Notes: generated by a model not told the origin, from the sequence alone. A stretch of DNA of 64,000 nucleotides from Paenibacillus sp. MAEPY2 (GCF_000499205.1 NZ_AWUK01000004.1:1-64000); one strand, 5' to 3'; numbered from the stretch's first letter, positions 8,140 to 17,343 are shown. A program made the numbers and translations.

Positions 8140-11100
8140 TTACCCCTCGATATATACACCGATGGCTTTTCCTCCGGCTTCAATACGTTGCATCGAATCA
8201 TTTGTTCCGAAGGTTACTTCGGTAACGAGCACATTCTCACGCAGCACATGTTCAAAGGCCTGAATCGCTGCTTGAAGAGCAGCGTCCACATCCAGCGTCA
8301 AACGTACTCTTTTCTCAATCGGCAGATCCAGCTTCTTCCGCGTGTCTTGAACTGCACGAATGACTTCACGGACCCAGCCTTCTTGTTCGAGTTCTGCTGT
8401 GATCTCCGTATTGAGAGCTACCGTCAGACCATAGCCGGATGCCGAGGCAAAACCGGATTTGGCTTGTTTCTCCACCAGCAATTCTTCACCCGTCACTTGC
8501 AGCTCCTCACCTTCCGGAGAAACGACGTTTAGCACATCCTCTGCTACCACTTTGCGAGTCTCATCCGCTGACATTCCCTTGAAGAAGTTCTGCAGGAAGC
8601 CTACGTTTTTACCGTATTTTTTGCCTGCTACTTTCAGATTCAGCTTCAAAGTGAAATCAACGAAGTCCGCATCATCATGCTCGGTACGAATACTTTTGAC
8701 ATTGATCTCATCCTTGATGATCTCTTCATAACTTGCCAGATTGAAACCTTTATCCAGAGAAACGATCAGTTCGGACAACGGTTGACGTGTCTTGATGCCT
8801 GTTTCGTTACGAACGTTACGGGCAAGTTCAACGATTCGACGAGCTGTCTCCATATCCTGCTCCAGATCCAAATCAATCAGCGTTTCATTGGCAACCGGAT
8901 AATCATCCATGTGCACACTCTCACCAGTAGTCAGATTCAGATAGATATCTTCTGCAAGCATCGGTGTGAACGGAGCCACGAGCTTGGCTGTAGTTACCAG
9001 CACTTCAGTCAATGTACGGTAGGCGTCCAGTTTGTCTTCTGTCAATCCGCTGCCCCAGAAACGGTCACGGGAACGACGGATGTACCAGTTACTGAGCTCA
9101 TCCACAAATGCTTCGATAGCTTTGGAAGAGTTCAGGTAGTCGTTAACAGCCAGTGCTTTTTCTACAACGAGAATCAGGCTGTTCAGTCTTGACAAGATCC
9201 AGCGATCCAGGTTGTGTGAAGACAGCTTGAACGGATGCTCCTGTGGATCAAATCCATCAATCGTAGCATAGAGCGTCAGGAATGCATGGGTGTTGACCAG
9301 CGTATCCACCATTTTGGATTTCGCTTCGCCCACGATACCTTTGGAGAAACGCTTGCTGTTCCATGGTGCGCTGTCAGACAGCAAAGCCCAGCGGAATGCA
9401 TCTGTACCGTATTCTTCAATCACTTCCCATGGATCGATAACGTTGCCTTTGGATTTGGACATCTTCTGTCCATTCTCATCAAGAACGTGTCCTGTTGCCA
9501 TAACTGCTTTGTAAGGCGCTTTGCCTGTCAAAAGTGTAGATACGGCCAGCAAGCTGTAGAACCACCCGCGCGTTTGGTCAATTCCTTCACAGATCATATC
9601 TGCCGGATATTGCTGTTCGAATGTTTCTTTATTTTCAAATGGATAGTGCTGCTGGGCAAACGGCATGGAGCCGCTGTCGAACCAGACATCGATCACTTCC
9701 GGTGTACGCTTCATTTCATATTTGCCACAAGAGCTCATGACTTTGACGTCATCTACATAAGGCTTATGCAGTTCCAGATTCTCAGGCACGTCCCCAATCG
9801 CACGGGCACGCAGTTCAGCGATGCTATGTGGGGCGAATTGTTCACCTGTCTCTTCACACACCCAGATGTTCAGTGGCGTTCCCCAATAGCGGTCACGGCT
9901 GATATTCCAGTCTACGAGATCTTCAAGGAACTTGCCGAAGCGACCATCACGAACGTGACCTGGATACCAGTCTACTTCACTGTTATTGGCGATCAGTTGA
10001 TCCTTGATTGCTGTTGTTTGGATAAACCAGCTGTCCATAGCATAGTACAGAAGAGGTGTATCACAACGCCAGCAGAACGGATAGCTGTGCTCATATTTTT
10101 CTTTACTGAACAAACGTCCTTTTTCCGACAGGTATCTAACGATATCAATATCGCAATCCTTCACAAAACGTCCGGCAAAATCAGTTACCTGCGGCACAAA
10201 CTTGCCTTCCAGGTCCACCATGTTCACAAAACTGATGCCATTCTCACGACATACACGATAGTCATCTTCACCATGAGCAGGTGCCATGTGTACAATCCCT
10301 GTACCACTTGCATCGGTTACAAATCCAGCGCCCAGGATGATGTTTGCTTTCTCAGCCTGCACGTAGTTGAACGGAGGATTATACGTTTTACCAACCAGAT
10401 CGGACCCTTTCAGGGAACCGATAACTTCATATTCACCTTTGGCGTCCTTCATAACCTTCTCAACCAGATTGGTCGCCATGATATACACTTCGTTGTCCTG
10501 ACGAACACGGGAGTAATCCATATCCGGGTTCACGGCCAGCGCAACGTGTGATGGCAATGTCCAAGGCGTCGTTGTCCAGGCAAGCACAAATTCGCCGCTG
10601 TCATCCAGCTTGAATTTGGCCGTAGCACTGAGGTCCTTGACGTCTTTGTACCCTTGCGCTACCTCATGGGAGCTAAGTGTCGTCTGACAAGAAGGACAGT
10701 ACGGACTCACACGGTGACCGCGGTACAGCAGGCCTTTTTCATGAATCGTCGCCAGAATGTTCCACACACTTTCGATGTAATTGTTGTCGAGTGTGATATA
10801 CGGATTATTCATGTCCGTCCAGTAGCCGATCCCTTCCGTCAGATCACGCCATTGTTGCTCGTATTCGAACACACTCGCTTTACATTCGTTAATGAATTTT
10901 TCCACGCCGTAATCTTCGATTTCCCACTTGTGGGAGATACCCAGCTTTTTCTGAACACCCAGTTCTACAGGCAGACCATGCGTATCCCAGCCTGCTTTAC
11001 GAACGACGCGGTAACCCTTCATAGTGTTATAACGTCCCACGAAATCCTTGATGACCCGTCCGAGTACGTGACCGATATGCGGTTTACCGTTGGCCGTTGG

Positions 11101-11238
11101 CGGTCCCTCGTAAAATACGAAGTTCGGCTTGCCTTCCCGGTTTTCGATGGATCTTTTGAATGTATTCTCTGTTTTCCATTTGTTTAACACGCGTAGTTCT
11201 CTGGCGCGTGCTTTCTCTTTGACGTCAACTCGTTGCAT
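8140..11238 (-). CDS. ileS: Isoleucyl-tRNA synthetase, long (type 2-like) form
   Basis: This class I synthetase of 1032 residues charges tRNA-Ile. HIGH is at residues 54-57 (in the GPPTANGKPHIGH block) and KMSKS is near residue 600 (KMSKSKGN). A CP1 editing domain and an anticodon-binding domain are also present. The length, the PPTANGK context and the absence of a C-terminal Cys4 zinc finger match the eukaryote-like group that includes mupirocin-resistant IleS2. The 921-residue B. subtilis type differs. I chose the ATG at 11238 because AGGAAG lies about eight bases upstream. Expression is under a T-box leader located beyond an unusual GC-rich segment. Confidence 0.95.
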   Translation of the reverse strand: MQRVDVKEKARARELRVLNKWKTENTFKRSIENREGKPNFVFYEGPPTANGKPHIGHVLGRVIKDFVGRYNTMKGYRVVRKAGWDTHGLPVELGVQKKLGISHKWEIEDYGVEKFINECKASVFEYEQQWRDLTEGIGYWTDMNNPYITLDNNYIESVWNILATIHEKGLLYRGHRVSPYCPSCQTTLSSHEVAQGYKDVKDLSATAKFKLDDSGEFVLAWTTTPWTLPSHVALAVNPDMDYSRVRQDNEVYIMATNLVEKVMKDAKGEYEVIGSLKGSDLVGKTYNPPFNYVQAEKANIILGAGFVTDASGTGIVHMAPAHGEDDYRVCRENGISFVNMVDLEGKFVPQVTDFAGRFVKDCDIDIVRYLSEKGRLFSKEKYEHSYPFCWRCDTPLLYYAMDSWFIQTTAIKDQLIANNSEVDWYPGHVRDGRFGKFLEDLVDWNISRDRYWGTPLNIWVCEETGEQFAPHSIAELRARAIGDVPENLELHKPYVDDVKVMSSCGKYEMKRTPEVIDVWFDSGSMPFAQQHYPFENKETFEQQYPADMICEGIDQTRGWFYSLLAVSTLLTGKAPYKAVMATGHVLDENGQKMSKSKGNVIDPWEVIEEYGTDAFRWALLSDSAPWNSKRFSKGIVGEAKSKMVDTLVNTHAFLTLYATIDGFDPQEHPFKLSSHNLDRWILSRLNSLILVVEKALAVNDYLNSSKAIEAFVDELSNWYIRRSRDRFWGSGLTEDKLDAYRTLTEVLVTTAKLVAPFTPMLAEDIYLNLTTGESVHMDDYPVANETLIDLDLEQDMETARRIVELARNVRNETGIKTRQPLSELIVSLDKGFNLASYEEIIKDEINVKSIRTEHDDADFVDFTLKLNLKVAGKKYGKNVGFLQNFFKGMSADETRKVVAEDVLNVVSPEGEELQVTGEELLVEKQAKSGFASASGYGLTVALNTEITAELEQEGWVREVIRAVQDTRKKLDLPIEKRVRLTLDVDAALQAAIQAFEHVLRENVLVTEVTFGTNDSMQRIEAGGKAIGVYIEG

Positions 11239-11265
11239 GATTATCTTCCTTTCAACTGTGTTAGA

Positions 11266-11282
11266 TTGTGGACCGTCCACAA
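11266..11282. repeat. 17-base palindrome upstream of the ileS start
   Basis: TTGTGGAC and GTCCACAA flank one central base. It lies 28 bases before the ileS ATG and overlaps the edge of the GC-rich segment. Confidence 0.6.
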
Positions 11283-11557
11283 AAAGCGTTTCAATCCCCC
11301 TAAATCCCCCTTACCAAGGGGGACCCCATAGGCGCTCCGCCCTCTGGACACCCGGGATGGGTTGTCTTTGGCGGGATTGCGGCGGCGTTTGCGAAAGTGT
11401 GTATGTTGGAGTCGGCCCTTTTGCGGCTGTCCCCTCCCCAGGAACGCCGCCGGGCCTTACTACGTGGGGGAGCTGCCGGACGCTTCGCTCTTCCGGCAAG
11501 TAGCTCTCTCCTTGAGCTCCCTTCGGGCCTCATGGGCGTTCGCTGCTTTTTTTGGAC
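11275..11557. repeat. GC-rich 283-bp segment with terminal inverted repeats in the ileS leader
   Basis: The segment is bounded by GTCCACAAAAAGC (11275-11287) and the reverse complement of GTCCAAAAAAAGC (11545-11557), a 12 of 13 match. It also holds a TCCCCCTT/AAGGGGGA hairpin at 11305-11323. It is much richer in G+C than its surroundings and has no credible gene. It separates the T-box terminator from the ileS ribosome-binding site. It resembles a MITE-like insertion. No target-site duplication is obvious, and only one copy is in this window. Confidence 0.45.
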
Positions 11558-11560
11558 ACA

Positions 11561-11879
11561 AAAAAACCTCATCCCTGGAAAGGGACGAGGTTATACTCGC
11601 GTTACCACCCTAATTCTGTTCATCACAAACCACATCCAATATAAATTGGGTATGCTCTGTCATCAACAGCGCTTATGCCCCGCTTCACTACAGCAGGGTG
11701 CCGATATAACGTTCGGCTCACGGTTTCGCTTACACACGGCTACTAATTCACCGCTTCAGCGTCACTTCTCCGGGGAGATATTCGGCTATAACTCATCCAT
11801 TGGCTTGCACCGAACGCCAACTCTCTGAGGGATGAGATCATAACGTACTGAACCCGTCATGGAATCACTATTCATTATG
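11561..11879 (-). promoter_or_regulatory. T-box leader with isoleucine (ATC) specifier
   Basis: The minus strand carries the conserved antiterminator T-box AGGGTGGTAACGCG at 11598-11611. A strong terminator hairpin with a T run follows at 11561-11592. Upstream lies a stem I with GGTGCAAGCC and a specifier loop reading GAATATCTCC, where ATC (11777-11779) is an isoleucine codon. Uncharged tRNA-Ile should stabilise the antiterminator and allow transcription into ileS. The 5-prime end is set from the promoter at 11886-11914. Confidence 0.93.
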
Positions 11880-11885
11880 AATATA

Positions 11886-11914
11886 GTTATAGCCTCTTTA
11901 CAGGCAAAAGTCAA
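11886..11914 (-). promoter_or_regulatory. SigA promoter of the ileS T-box transcript
   Basis: TTGACT (11909-11914) and TATAAC (11886-11891) on the minus strand have a 17-base spacer. It sits directly after the divIVA stop codon, with a predicted transcription start near 11879. Confidence 0.75.
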
Positions 11915-11927
11915 CCAGGCGGATAGA

Positions 11928-12437
11928 CTAATAAATTTCCTTCATTTCCCGCTCACGGTCACGGACTTCCTGTTCCCGGCTCTCCAGCGCTTCCCAACCA
12001 TCCTGAGTCAGCAGTTCGAGCTGTGCTTCCACAAGTGTACGGAAACGGGCACGGTAGATGGACGCCTGCTTTTTCAGCTCTTCGACTTCCAAAGCAATTT
12101 TGCGTGATTTAGACAACGATTCGTTTATGATCCGGTCCGCATTTTTCTCGGCTTCTTTCACGATCAACTGTGCTTCTTTTTTCGCATTGTTCTTCACATC
12201 ATCCGCAGCTTCCTGCGCAATGATAATCGTTTTGCTCAGCGTCTCTTCAATCGTTGCAAAATGATCAAGCTTCTCCTGTACGGACAGCAACTGATTGCTC
12301 AGCTCTTTGTTTTCGCGAATGACGCCTTCGTAATCTTTGATGACTTGATCCAGGAATTCATTGACCTCATCCTCGTCATACCCGCGCAAGCGTCGGGAAA
12401 ATTCCTTGTTGTGTATGTCCAGCGGCGTTAATGGCAT
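11928..12437 (-). CDS. divIVA: Septum-site/polar scaffold protein DivIVA
   Basis: This 169-residue protein recognises negatively curved membrane at division sites and poles. The N-terminal lipid-binding motif MPLTPLDIHNKEFSRRLRGY is followed by long heptad-rich coiled coils covering most of the protein. The ATG at 12437 has AGGAGGTG seven bases upstream; the longer reading frame above it is not used. It is the last gene of the ylm/sepF run. The 242-base gap before it contains a TTGTCGAAAT sequence that resembles a Spo0A box. Confidence 0.95.
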   Translation of the reverse strand: MPLTPLDIHNKEFSRRLRGYDEDEVNEFLDQVIKDYEGVIRENKELSNQLLSVQEKLDHFATIEETLSKTIIIAQEAADDVKNNAKKEAQLIVKEAEKNADRIINESLSKSRKIALEVEELKKQASIYRARFRTLVEAQLELLTQDGWEALESREQEVRDREREMKEIY

Positions 12438-12679
12438 GCTGTCCACCTCCTGTAAAAGTTCCTTCCCGGACCGAGAAGGTTTGCAGCATATGGGTTCCAC
12501 CCAAGGGGCCGTATATGAGATGCCCAATCCTGGCAACTAATACGGAATGCAGGATCAGACTCTGATCCTTTAGCGATCATATCAACCTTTACACTTTAAT
12601 GTATATCGGAAACACCGAATGTTTTTTGCACCTTTACCTTAAACATTTCGACAAGAAAGCGGGTTTTCCTGCAACACAC

Positions 12680-13462
12680 TTAGGCAAATTTGCCGATTTT
12701 TACGCGACAGCGTCCCTTTTTGGTCAACCCATCCTGTTCCAGCACCTTGAATCGACCAAAACCTTGAATCGAAACCACGTCACCGGCCTTTAGTGATTTG
12801 GACGGATCTTCCTCCACTTTCCAATTCACACGACAGCGACCAGCCTTGATCGGGACCAGAACTTTACTGCGACTAAGCCGATACACATCTGCACAGATAC
12901 CATCCAAACGCAGGGAAGCCACGGTAATATCCATCGTCTCCAGTTTACTTTGGGACCATTTCAGCTGATCCAATGCCAGTAGCTCTGTAAACACATGTAC
13001 CCGGTGCACCTGGTTCAATTGAAGCGATAAAAAAGCGCCGGTTTCCGACGCCACCACCGTATGGCACCCGTCCTCCAGCACTTGAATATCACCGATCTTG
13101 CCACGTTTCATTCCAAGCCCGAGCAGGGCACCCATATAGTCCCCATGCTCCAGCTCTTTAATCTTCTGATCGTCAGACGTAATGCTCATCACCTGCATAC
13201 CCATATCTTCATCGTCGAGATACCGATAATCCGGTGCAATCAGCGCCCGCTTACGTTCAGCTGTTTCATAACCACCATCCAGACGAATCTGTACATCATC
13301 TCGACGGTTAACAAGTGTTTGTAAAATAAAGGCCTGTCTGGGATCAAGAAAGTCAGTTAGCTTCATGTCATGAAACTTGCCTGCACGTTCAACCCAGTCT
13401 GAGGCTTTATCCACAAAATCCCGCTCGTCATGACTAAAATGCTCGTAAATTTCACCGCTCAT
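12680..13462 (-). CDS. ylmH: S4-domain RNA-binding protein YlmH (RqcP2-like)
   Basis: This 260-residue protein has an N-terminal ylmH-specific region with ferredoxin-like character (about residues 1-175). A C-terminal S4 RNA-binding domain follows (about 183-245, including SRSKVLVPIKAGRCRVNW and GDVVSIQGFGR). B. subtilis YlmH has been linked to ribosome-associated quality control, where it binds peptidyl-tRNA-obstructed 50S subunits. It sits between ylmG and divIVA in the conserved cell-division order. Confidence 0.92.
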   Translation of the reverse strand: MSGEIYEHFSHDERDFVDKASDWVERAGKFHDMKLTDFLDPRQAFILQTLVNRRDDVQIRLDGGYETAERKRALIAPDYRYLDDEDMGMQVMSITSDDQKIKELEHGDYMGALLGLGMKRGKIGDIQVLEDGCHTVVASETGAFLSLQLNQVHRVHVFTELLALDQLKWSQSKLETMDITVASLRLDGICADVYRLSRSKVLVPIKAGRCRVNWKVEEDPSKSLKAGDVVSIQGFGRFKVLEQDGLTKKGRCRVKIGKFA

Positions 13463-13477
13463 CTATGTTCACCCTAC

Positions 13478-13747
13478 CTAATATACAAAGTATCGGAGGA
13501 TGGAGATCAGCCCATTAAGCGCAAGTTGCAGAACGATTAACGCCACAATCGGTGAAATATCCAACATACCGAACAAAGGCGGAATAAATCGACGGAAAGG
13601 TCTTAGGTATGGTTCCACCAATTTGCCTAGCCATTCACCGATGAAGCTTTCCCGTGCGTTGGGAAGCCATGACATCAATATGTAGACAATGACCATGTAA
13701 AAATAAATCTGGTATAGCGTGTACAATACAACTTCAACCTGTTGCAA
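13478..13747 (-). CDS. ylmG: YggT-family membrane protein YlmG
   Basis: This 89-residue protein has two transmembrane helices (about residues 8-26 and 64-84). The YggT signature is in the connecting region, including LPNARESFIGEWLGKLVEPYL split over residues 24-45. The start is TTG at 13747 with GAGGTGA about nine bases upstream; that site overlaps the end of sepF. YlmG proteins accompany sepF and are thought to help organise the membrane near the division site. The biochemical role is unknown. Confidence 0.9.
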   Translation of the reverse strand: MQQVEVVLYTLYQIYFYMVIVYILMSWLPNARESFIGEWLGKLVEPYLRPFRRFIPPLFGMLDISPIVALIVLQLALNGLISILRYFVY

Positions 13748-13754
13748 AAGTGGC

Positions 13755-14222
13755 TCACCTCATTCTGTTATAATCTTGCTCGCTGTCAGCCAGTATTTCC
13801 GTAATTGCTCCCTGAATTTCAACCGTATCTGGCGTACAGAGAAAAATGTTGCCACCAATTTTTGAAATACCGCCGCCCAGTGCATATACTGTGCCACTCA
13901 AGAAATCAATGACGCGCAGTGCCTGATCCTGACGCACTCGCTGCAGGTTAACCACAACTGTCCGATGGGAGCGCAGATGGTCAGCGATCTCCTGTGCTTC
14001 GTCATAAGAACGCGGTTCATAAAGGACGACTTTAACATTTTTCTGGGAATGAATGCTCACCACATTATTCCCCCTTTGGTTTCTACGTTTATCGAGACTT
14101 GAGGTTTCAGCTTCCTGTTGATCAGGATCATGTTCCTCTTGTGCCGCCATACGCTCACGTTCCACAATTTCTTCCTCTTCCTGTAGCCCGAGGAAATTCA
14201 TAAACTTATTCATTACGCCCAT
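13755..14222 (-). CDS. sepF: Cell-division protein SepF
   Basis: This 155-residue protein bundles FtsZ filaments and tethers them to the membrane. The N-terminal amphipathic membrane helix [13 protein letters not shown] is followed by an acidic linker, and the SepF core begins near residue 55 with [20 protein letters not shown]. The core also contains [20 protein letters not shown] and the GGGISKIG turn. It overlaps the ylmE gene by ten bases, suggesting translational coupling. Confidence 0.95.
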   Translation of the reverse strand: MGVMNKFMNFLGLQEEEEIVERERMAAQEEHDPDQQEAETSSLDKRRNQRGNNVVSIHSQKNVKVVLYEPRSYDEAQEIADHLRSHRTVVVNLQRVRQDQALRVIDFLSGTVYALGGGISKIGGNIFLCTPDTVEIQGAITEILADSEQDYNRMR

Positions 14223-14914
14223 TGTGAACCCTCCTCTTTTCCTACGAGAATCGATCCAAGCCGAACCCAGGTTGCCCCTTCTTCAATCGCCACTTCAAAA
14301 TCATTGGACATGCCCATCGACAACTCGGTTAATGGCTCTGCCGTCAGAGCTTGTCCATTCAAATGGTCTCTAAGCTCACGTAGTCCGCGAAATACGGGAC
14401 GTGTAAGCTCCGGATCTTCCTCATGGGGTGCCATGGTCATCAGACCGATGACCTTCAGGTTGTTGAACGAACTGATTTCACGTAAAAAAGAACTCGCCTG
14501 TTCAGGCTGCAAGCCATACTTGCTTTCTTCACCCGAAATATTCACCTGCAATAGTGTTTCCACCTGGATGCCAAGAGACGCCGCCTTTTTATCCAACTCC
14601 TTGGCCAGGGACAAACGATCCAGTGAATGTATGTAACGGAATTTACCGATGACGTCCTTCACCTTATTCGTCTGTAAATGACCGATAAAATGCCAGGTAC
14701 CTTGCTGACAGAATGCTTCCCATTTCGCCTGTGCATCCTGCCAGCGGTTTTCGCCAATATGCTCAAGACCGTGGTCCAGCACAGCTCCCGTTGTTTCAAG
14801 TGAGACGTATTTCGTGACAGCAATCACATTCACATCTTCACGTTGACGGCCACTGCGCTGACACGCGGCTTCGATCTTCTGATTTACCAGTTGTATACGC
14901 TCCTCCAATGACAC
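14213..14914 (-). CDS. ylmE: YggS-family pyridoxal phosphate homeostasis protein
   Basis: This 233-residue alanine-racemase-like TIM-barrel protein binds PLP without known catalysis and buffers vitamin B6 and amino-acid pools. Visible signatures are [11 protein letters not shown] with the PLP lysine, [14 protein letters not shown], and [14 protein letters not shown]. The C-terminal block [21 protein letters not shown] is broken over residues 196-216. It lies seven bases from ylmD and overlaps sepF, the usual order in Bacillales. Confidence 0.93.
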   Translation of the reverse strand: MSLEERIQLVNQKIEAACQRSGRQREDVNVIAVTKYVSLETTGAVLDHGLEHIGENRWQDAQAKWEAFCQQGTWHFIGHLQTNKVKDVIGKFRYIHSLDRLSLAKELDKKAASLGIQVETLLQVNISGEESKYGLQPEQASSFLREISSFNNLKVIGLMTMAPHEEDPELTRPVFRGLRELRDHLNGQALTAEPLTELSMGMSNDFEVAIEEGATWVRLGSILVGKEEGSQWA

Positions 14915-14920
14915 AGAGGG

Positions 14921-15814
14921 TCACCTCTCTTCCAGCCCAATCCAGCTCGCCATTCTCCCGGTAATGCCATTTTCTTTACGATATGAGAAAAACAGCTCGG
15001 GATTGCAGCTTGTACACCAAGTTGTACATTCGATATGATCCGGCAATATTCCTGCTTTCATCATAATGTGTCGATTGCATTCTTTCAAGTTTAACATCGT
15101 TTTTCCATTTCCGGCTGTCCGATATACTTGATTTGAAGCAGAGTTCTTGTATTCATCATTACCCGAGGAATGATCCAGCCAAACCCTTACATGCTGCATA
15201 ACCGCTTCATCCACTTCATAACAGCAATCCCCAATTGAGGGACCAATTGCAGCACGGATATCCTGTCTGCGACTTCCATATTCCTGCTCCATCTTTTCAA
15301 CCATCGATTCGGCTATACCGGCAACTGTACCTTTCCATCCCGCATGAGCAAGCCCCACTGCCTGTTGTACGGGGTCATAGAAATAAAGGGGAACACAATC
15401 TGCATAAAAGGAAGTCAGCAGCACACCAGGCACATTGGTGACTAAACCATCCGTATCCTGCAATGCAGACTGCCGATCCAGCAAACCTTTGCCACGATCA
15501 TCAGCTGTAATTACAGTTACATGTTTCCCATGTACCTGTTCTCCACAAGTCCACGATTCCAAAGGGAAACCCAACTTTTCAGCTACAAGTTTACGATTAT
15601 GTAGCACGTCAGCGGGACCATCCCCCACATGATAGGCACAGTTGAGACTGGCGTAAGGCGCGCTTCCGACACCACCCTGCCTTGTCGTAAAACCGGCTTT
15701 CATATGCTTAAAAACCAGTTTCCACGGCTCCACATATAATAACAACGGGTCAGGACCCAAATTTGAGTTCTGGCTTCCCGACCGTATTTCCTTATCCAAA
15801 ATAAACGGTTCCAT
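14921..15814 (-). CDS. pgeF: Multicopper-fold purine nucleoside phosphorylase, PgeF/YlmD
   Basis: This 297-residue protein of the former laccase-domain (DUF152) family is now known to act on purine nucleosides and related compounds. The metal-binding and catalytic elements are the ADCVPLYFYDP motif, GLAHAGWKGTVAG, the AIGPSIGDCCYEVD block and a C-terminal CTSCNPELFFSYRKE. It is the ylmD member of the conserved cluster, just upstream of ylmE in transcription. The N-terminal about 25 residues are poorly conserved and a slightly later start cannot be excluded. Confidence 0.92.
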   Translation of the reverse strand: MEPFILDKEIRSGSQNSNLGPDPLLLYVEPWKLVFKHMKAGFTTRQGGVGSAPYASLNCAYHVGDGPADVLHNRKLVAEKLGFPLESWTCGEQVHGKHVTVITADDRGKGLLDRQSALQDTDGLVTNVPGVLLTSFYADCVPLYFYDPVQQAVGLAHAGWKGTVAGIAESMVEKMEQEYGSRRQDIRAAIGPSIGDCCYEVDEAVMQHVRVWLDHSSGNDEYKNSASNQVYRTAGNGKTMLNLKECNRHIMMKAGILPDHIECTTWCTSCNPELFFSYRKENGITGRMASWIGLEER

Positions 15815-15865
15815 CTTCTCACCTCACAACTTCCAGTGTACCAAATGAACCCCGTTCTGTCTCGA

Positions 15866-16255
15866 TTATATCGTTCGGCGCTGGCTGCGATCTAGCCGTT
15901 CGATTCGTTCCACCCGGTCCATGCGGTTGTTCTGTTCGTCATACAAGCGTGCTTCACGGTCGCGCTCATCATAGGTAGTTTCCTTCATTTCATCCATTTT
16001 AACCAAAATGACATCCGAACCGATCTTCACAATGTTTCTCCATGGGATAATCAGATCCGTTCCCCCGCCGAACAGCCCCATAAAACGACTATAACCCGGC
16101 ACAACAATCGCTTCGATTCGTCCCTGTTTCAGATCCAGCTCCAAATCACTAATCTGACCCAGTCGTTTGCCATCCGTAATGTTAATAACATCTTTGGTTT
16201 GAAAATCCGAAATTTTCATACCGCTGCCCACCGGTTCACCTGTGTTCACTTTCAT
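15866..16255 (-). CDS. ylmC: PRC-barrel sporulation protein YlmC/YmxH family
   Basis: This 129-residue protein has a PRC-barrel core over about residues 13-90 (MKISDFQTKDVIN through ILVKMDEM), followed by a charged, arginine-rich tail. B. subtilis YlmC aligns from MKISDF, so the internal ATG at 16219 is a real alternative. Both starts have only GG-rich upstream sequence and I keep the longer frame. It lies between sigG and ylmD. A terminator after sigG suggests it has its own promoter. The function is unknown beyond association with sporulation gene clusters. Confidence 0.85.
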   Translation of the reverse strand: MKVNTGEPVGSGMKISDFQTKDVINITDGKRLGQISDLELDLKQGRIEAIVVPGYSRFMGLFGGGTDLIIPWRNIVKIGSDVILVKMDEMKETTYDERDREARLYDEQNNRMDRVERIERLDRSQRRTI

Positions 16256-16390
16256 ATGGTCCCGCCCCCCGATTAATCCGCTTCTGCCCGTTCTCCGCTT
16301 CTATACAATATATGTTTCATACGCGAAAAATGTCCTCTTTTTCAGAGGAAACTGAACAAATTCACTTCCACTGGTGTCGAAATGCAAAAA

Positions 16391-16432
16391 GCAAAAAGAC
16401 GATCCAAGGAATATCTCTTCCCTTGAATCGCC
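16391..16432 (-). terminator. Rho-independent terminator of sigG
   Basis: A long stem formed by 16399-16411 and 16419-16431, with one or two mismatches, is followed on the minus strand by two T runs. It lies about 18 bases after the sigG stop. Confidence 0.85.
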
Positions 16433-16449
16433 TCATGGCTTGCCCCTTG

Positions 16450-17232
16450 TTACGACTTCACATGTTTCTGCATTTGTTGTATAGCTGATTTCTCCAGACG
16501 GGATACCTGCGCCTGGGAAATGCCAATTTCATCAGCCACTTCCATCTGGGTTTTCCCTTCGAAAAACCGCATCGACAGAATCATTTTCTCCCTTTGACCG
16601 AGACGGTGCATCGCTTCACGCAGTGCAATTTCCTCAATCCAGGACACATCCTTGTTTTTGTCATCACTGATCTGATCCATTACATAAATCGGATCTCCAC
16701 CATCATGATAGATCGGTTCGAAGAGCGAAACCGGGTCCTGAATGGCATCCAATGCAAAAACCACATCTTCCTTCGGCACGTTCAGTACCTCAGAAATTTC
16801 GAATATCGTCGGTTCACGAGAGTTTTTATTCGTCAGGCTGTCACGCACCTGAAGTGCTTTATAAGCAATGTCCCGCAAAGAGCGAGATACCCGAATGGGG
16901 TTATTGTCGCGCAGGTATCGACGGATTTCACCGATAATCATCGGCACCGCGTAGGTTGAAAATTTGACATTCTGGGATAAATCAAAATTATCAATGGCTT
17001 TCATCAGGCCAATACATCCAACCTGGAACAGATCATCGACAAACTCTCCCCGATTGTTAAAGCGCTGAATGACACTGAGTACAAGACGCAGGTTGCCATT
17101 CACTAATTTCTCTCTTGCTGAGCGATCATGGTGTTGCTGAAGGGAATGAAACAATTCCCGCATTTCTGTGTTGGTGAGGACAGGCAATTTTGCGGTGTCC
17201 ACGCCACAAATCTCGACTTTGTTTCGGGTCAT
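16450..17232 (-). CDS. sigG: RNA polymerase sporulation sigma factor SigG (late forespore)
   Basis: This 260-residue sigma-70 family factor directs late forespore transcription. The N-terminal MTRNKVEICGVDTAKLP is diagnostic of SigG. Region 2 contains NGNLRLVLSVIQRF and DDLFQVGCIGLMKAIDNFD, region 3 includes RVSRSLRDIAYKAL, and the region 4 helix-turn-helix reads TQMEVADEIGISQAQVSRLEK. It follows sigE after 111 bases, the same order as in B. subtilis. That gap should hold a forespore promoter, which I could not assign with confidence. Confidence 0.97.
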   Translation of the reverse strand: MTRNKVEICGVDTAKLPVLTNTEMRELFHSLQQHHDRSAREKLVNGNLRLVLSVIQRFNNRGEFVDDLFQVGCIGLMKAIDNFDLSQNVKFSTYAVPMIIGEIRRYLRDNNPIRVSRSLRDIAYKALQVRDSLTNKNSREPTIFEISEVLNVPKEDVVFALDAIQDPVSLFEPIYHDGGDPIYVMDQISDDKNKDVSWIEEIALREAMHRLGQREKMILSMRFFEGKTQMEVADEIGISQAQVSRLEKSAIQQMQKHVKS

Positions 17233-17343
17233 CGTGATTTACCTCCCAAGGAGAAACATTAATGTACATTATCTCCGGGGCAGGCTTTTTTATTCGCACT
17301 TGGCACCCTTGCCATTAATACCCATTATGAAAAATGCTCCTGT

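Noticed and set aside
9235..10551. A 438-codon open frame on the plus strand
   Set aside because: It lies wholly antisense to ileS, has no family resemblance and no ribosome-binding site; it mirrors the codon usage of ileS.
11300..11828. Several overlapping open frames in the ileS leader
   Set aside because: They cross the T-box and the GC-rich segment, have no recognisable protein features and are explained by base composition.
17233..17343. Forespore SigF/SigG promoter before sigG
   Set aside because: GGTATTA and downstream sequence only loosely fit the consensus; too weak to annotate.
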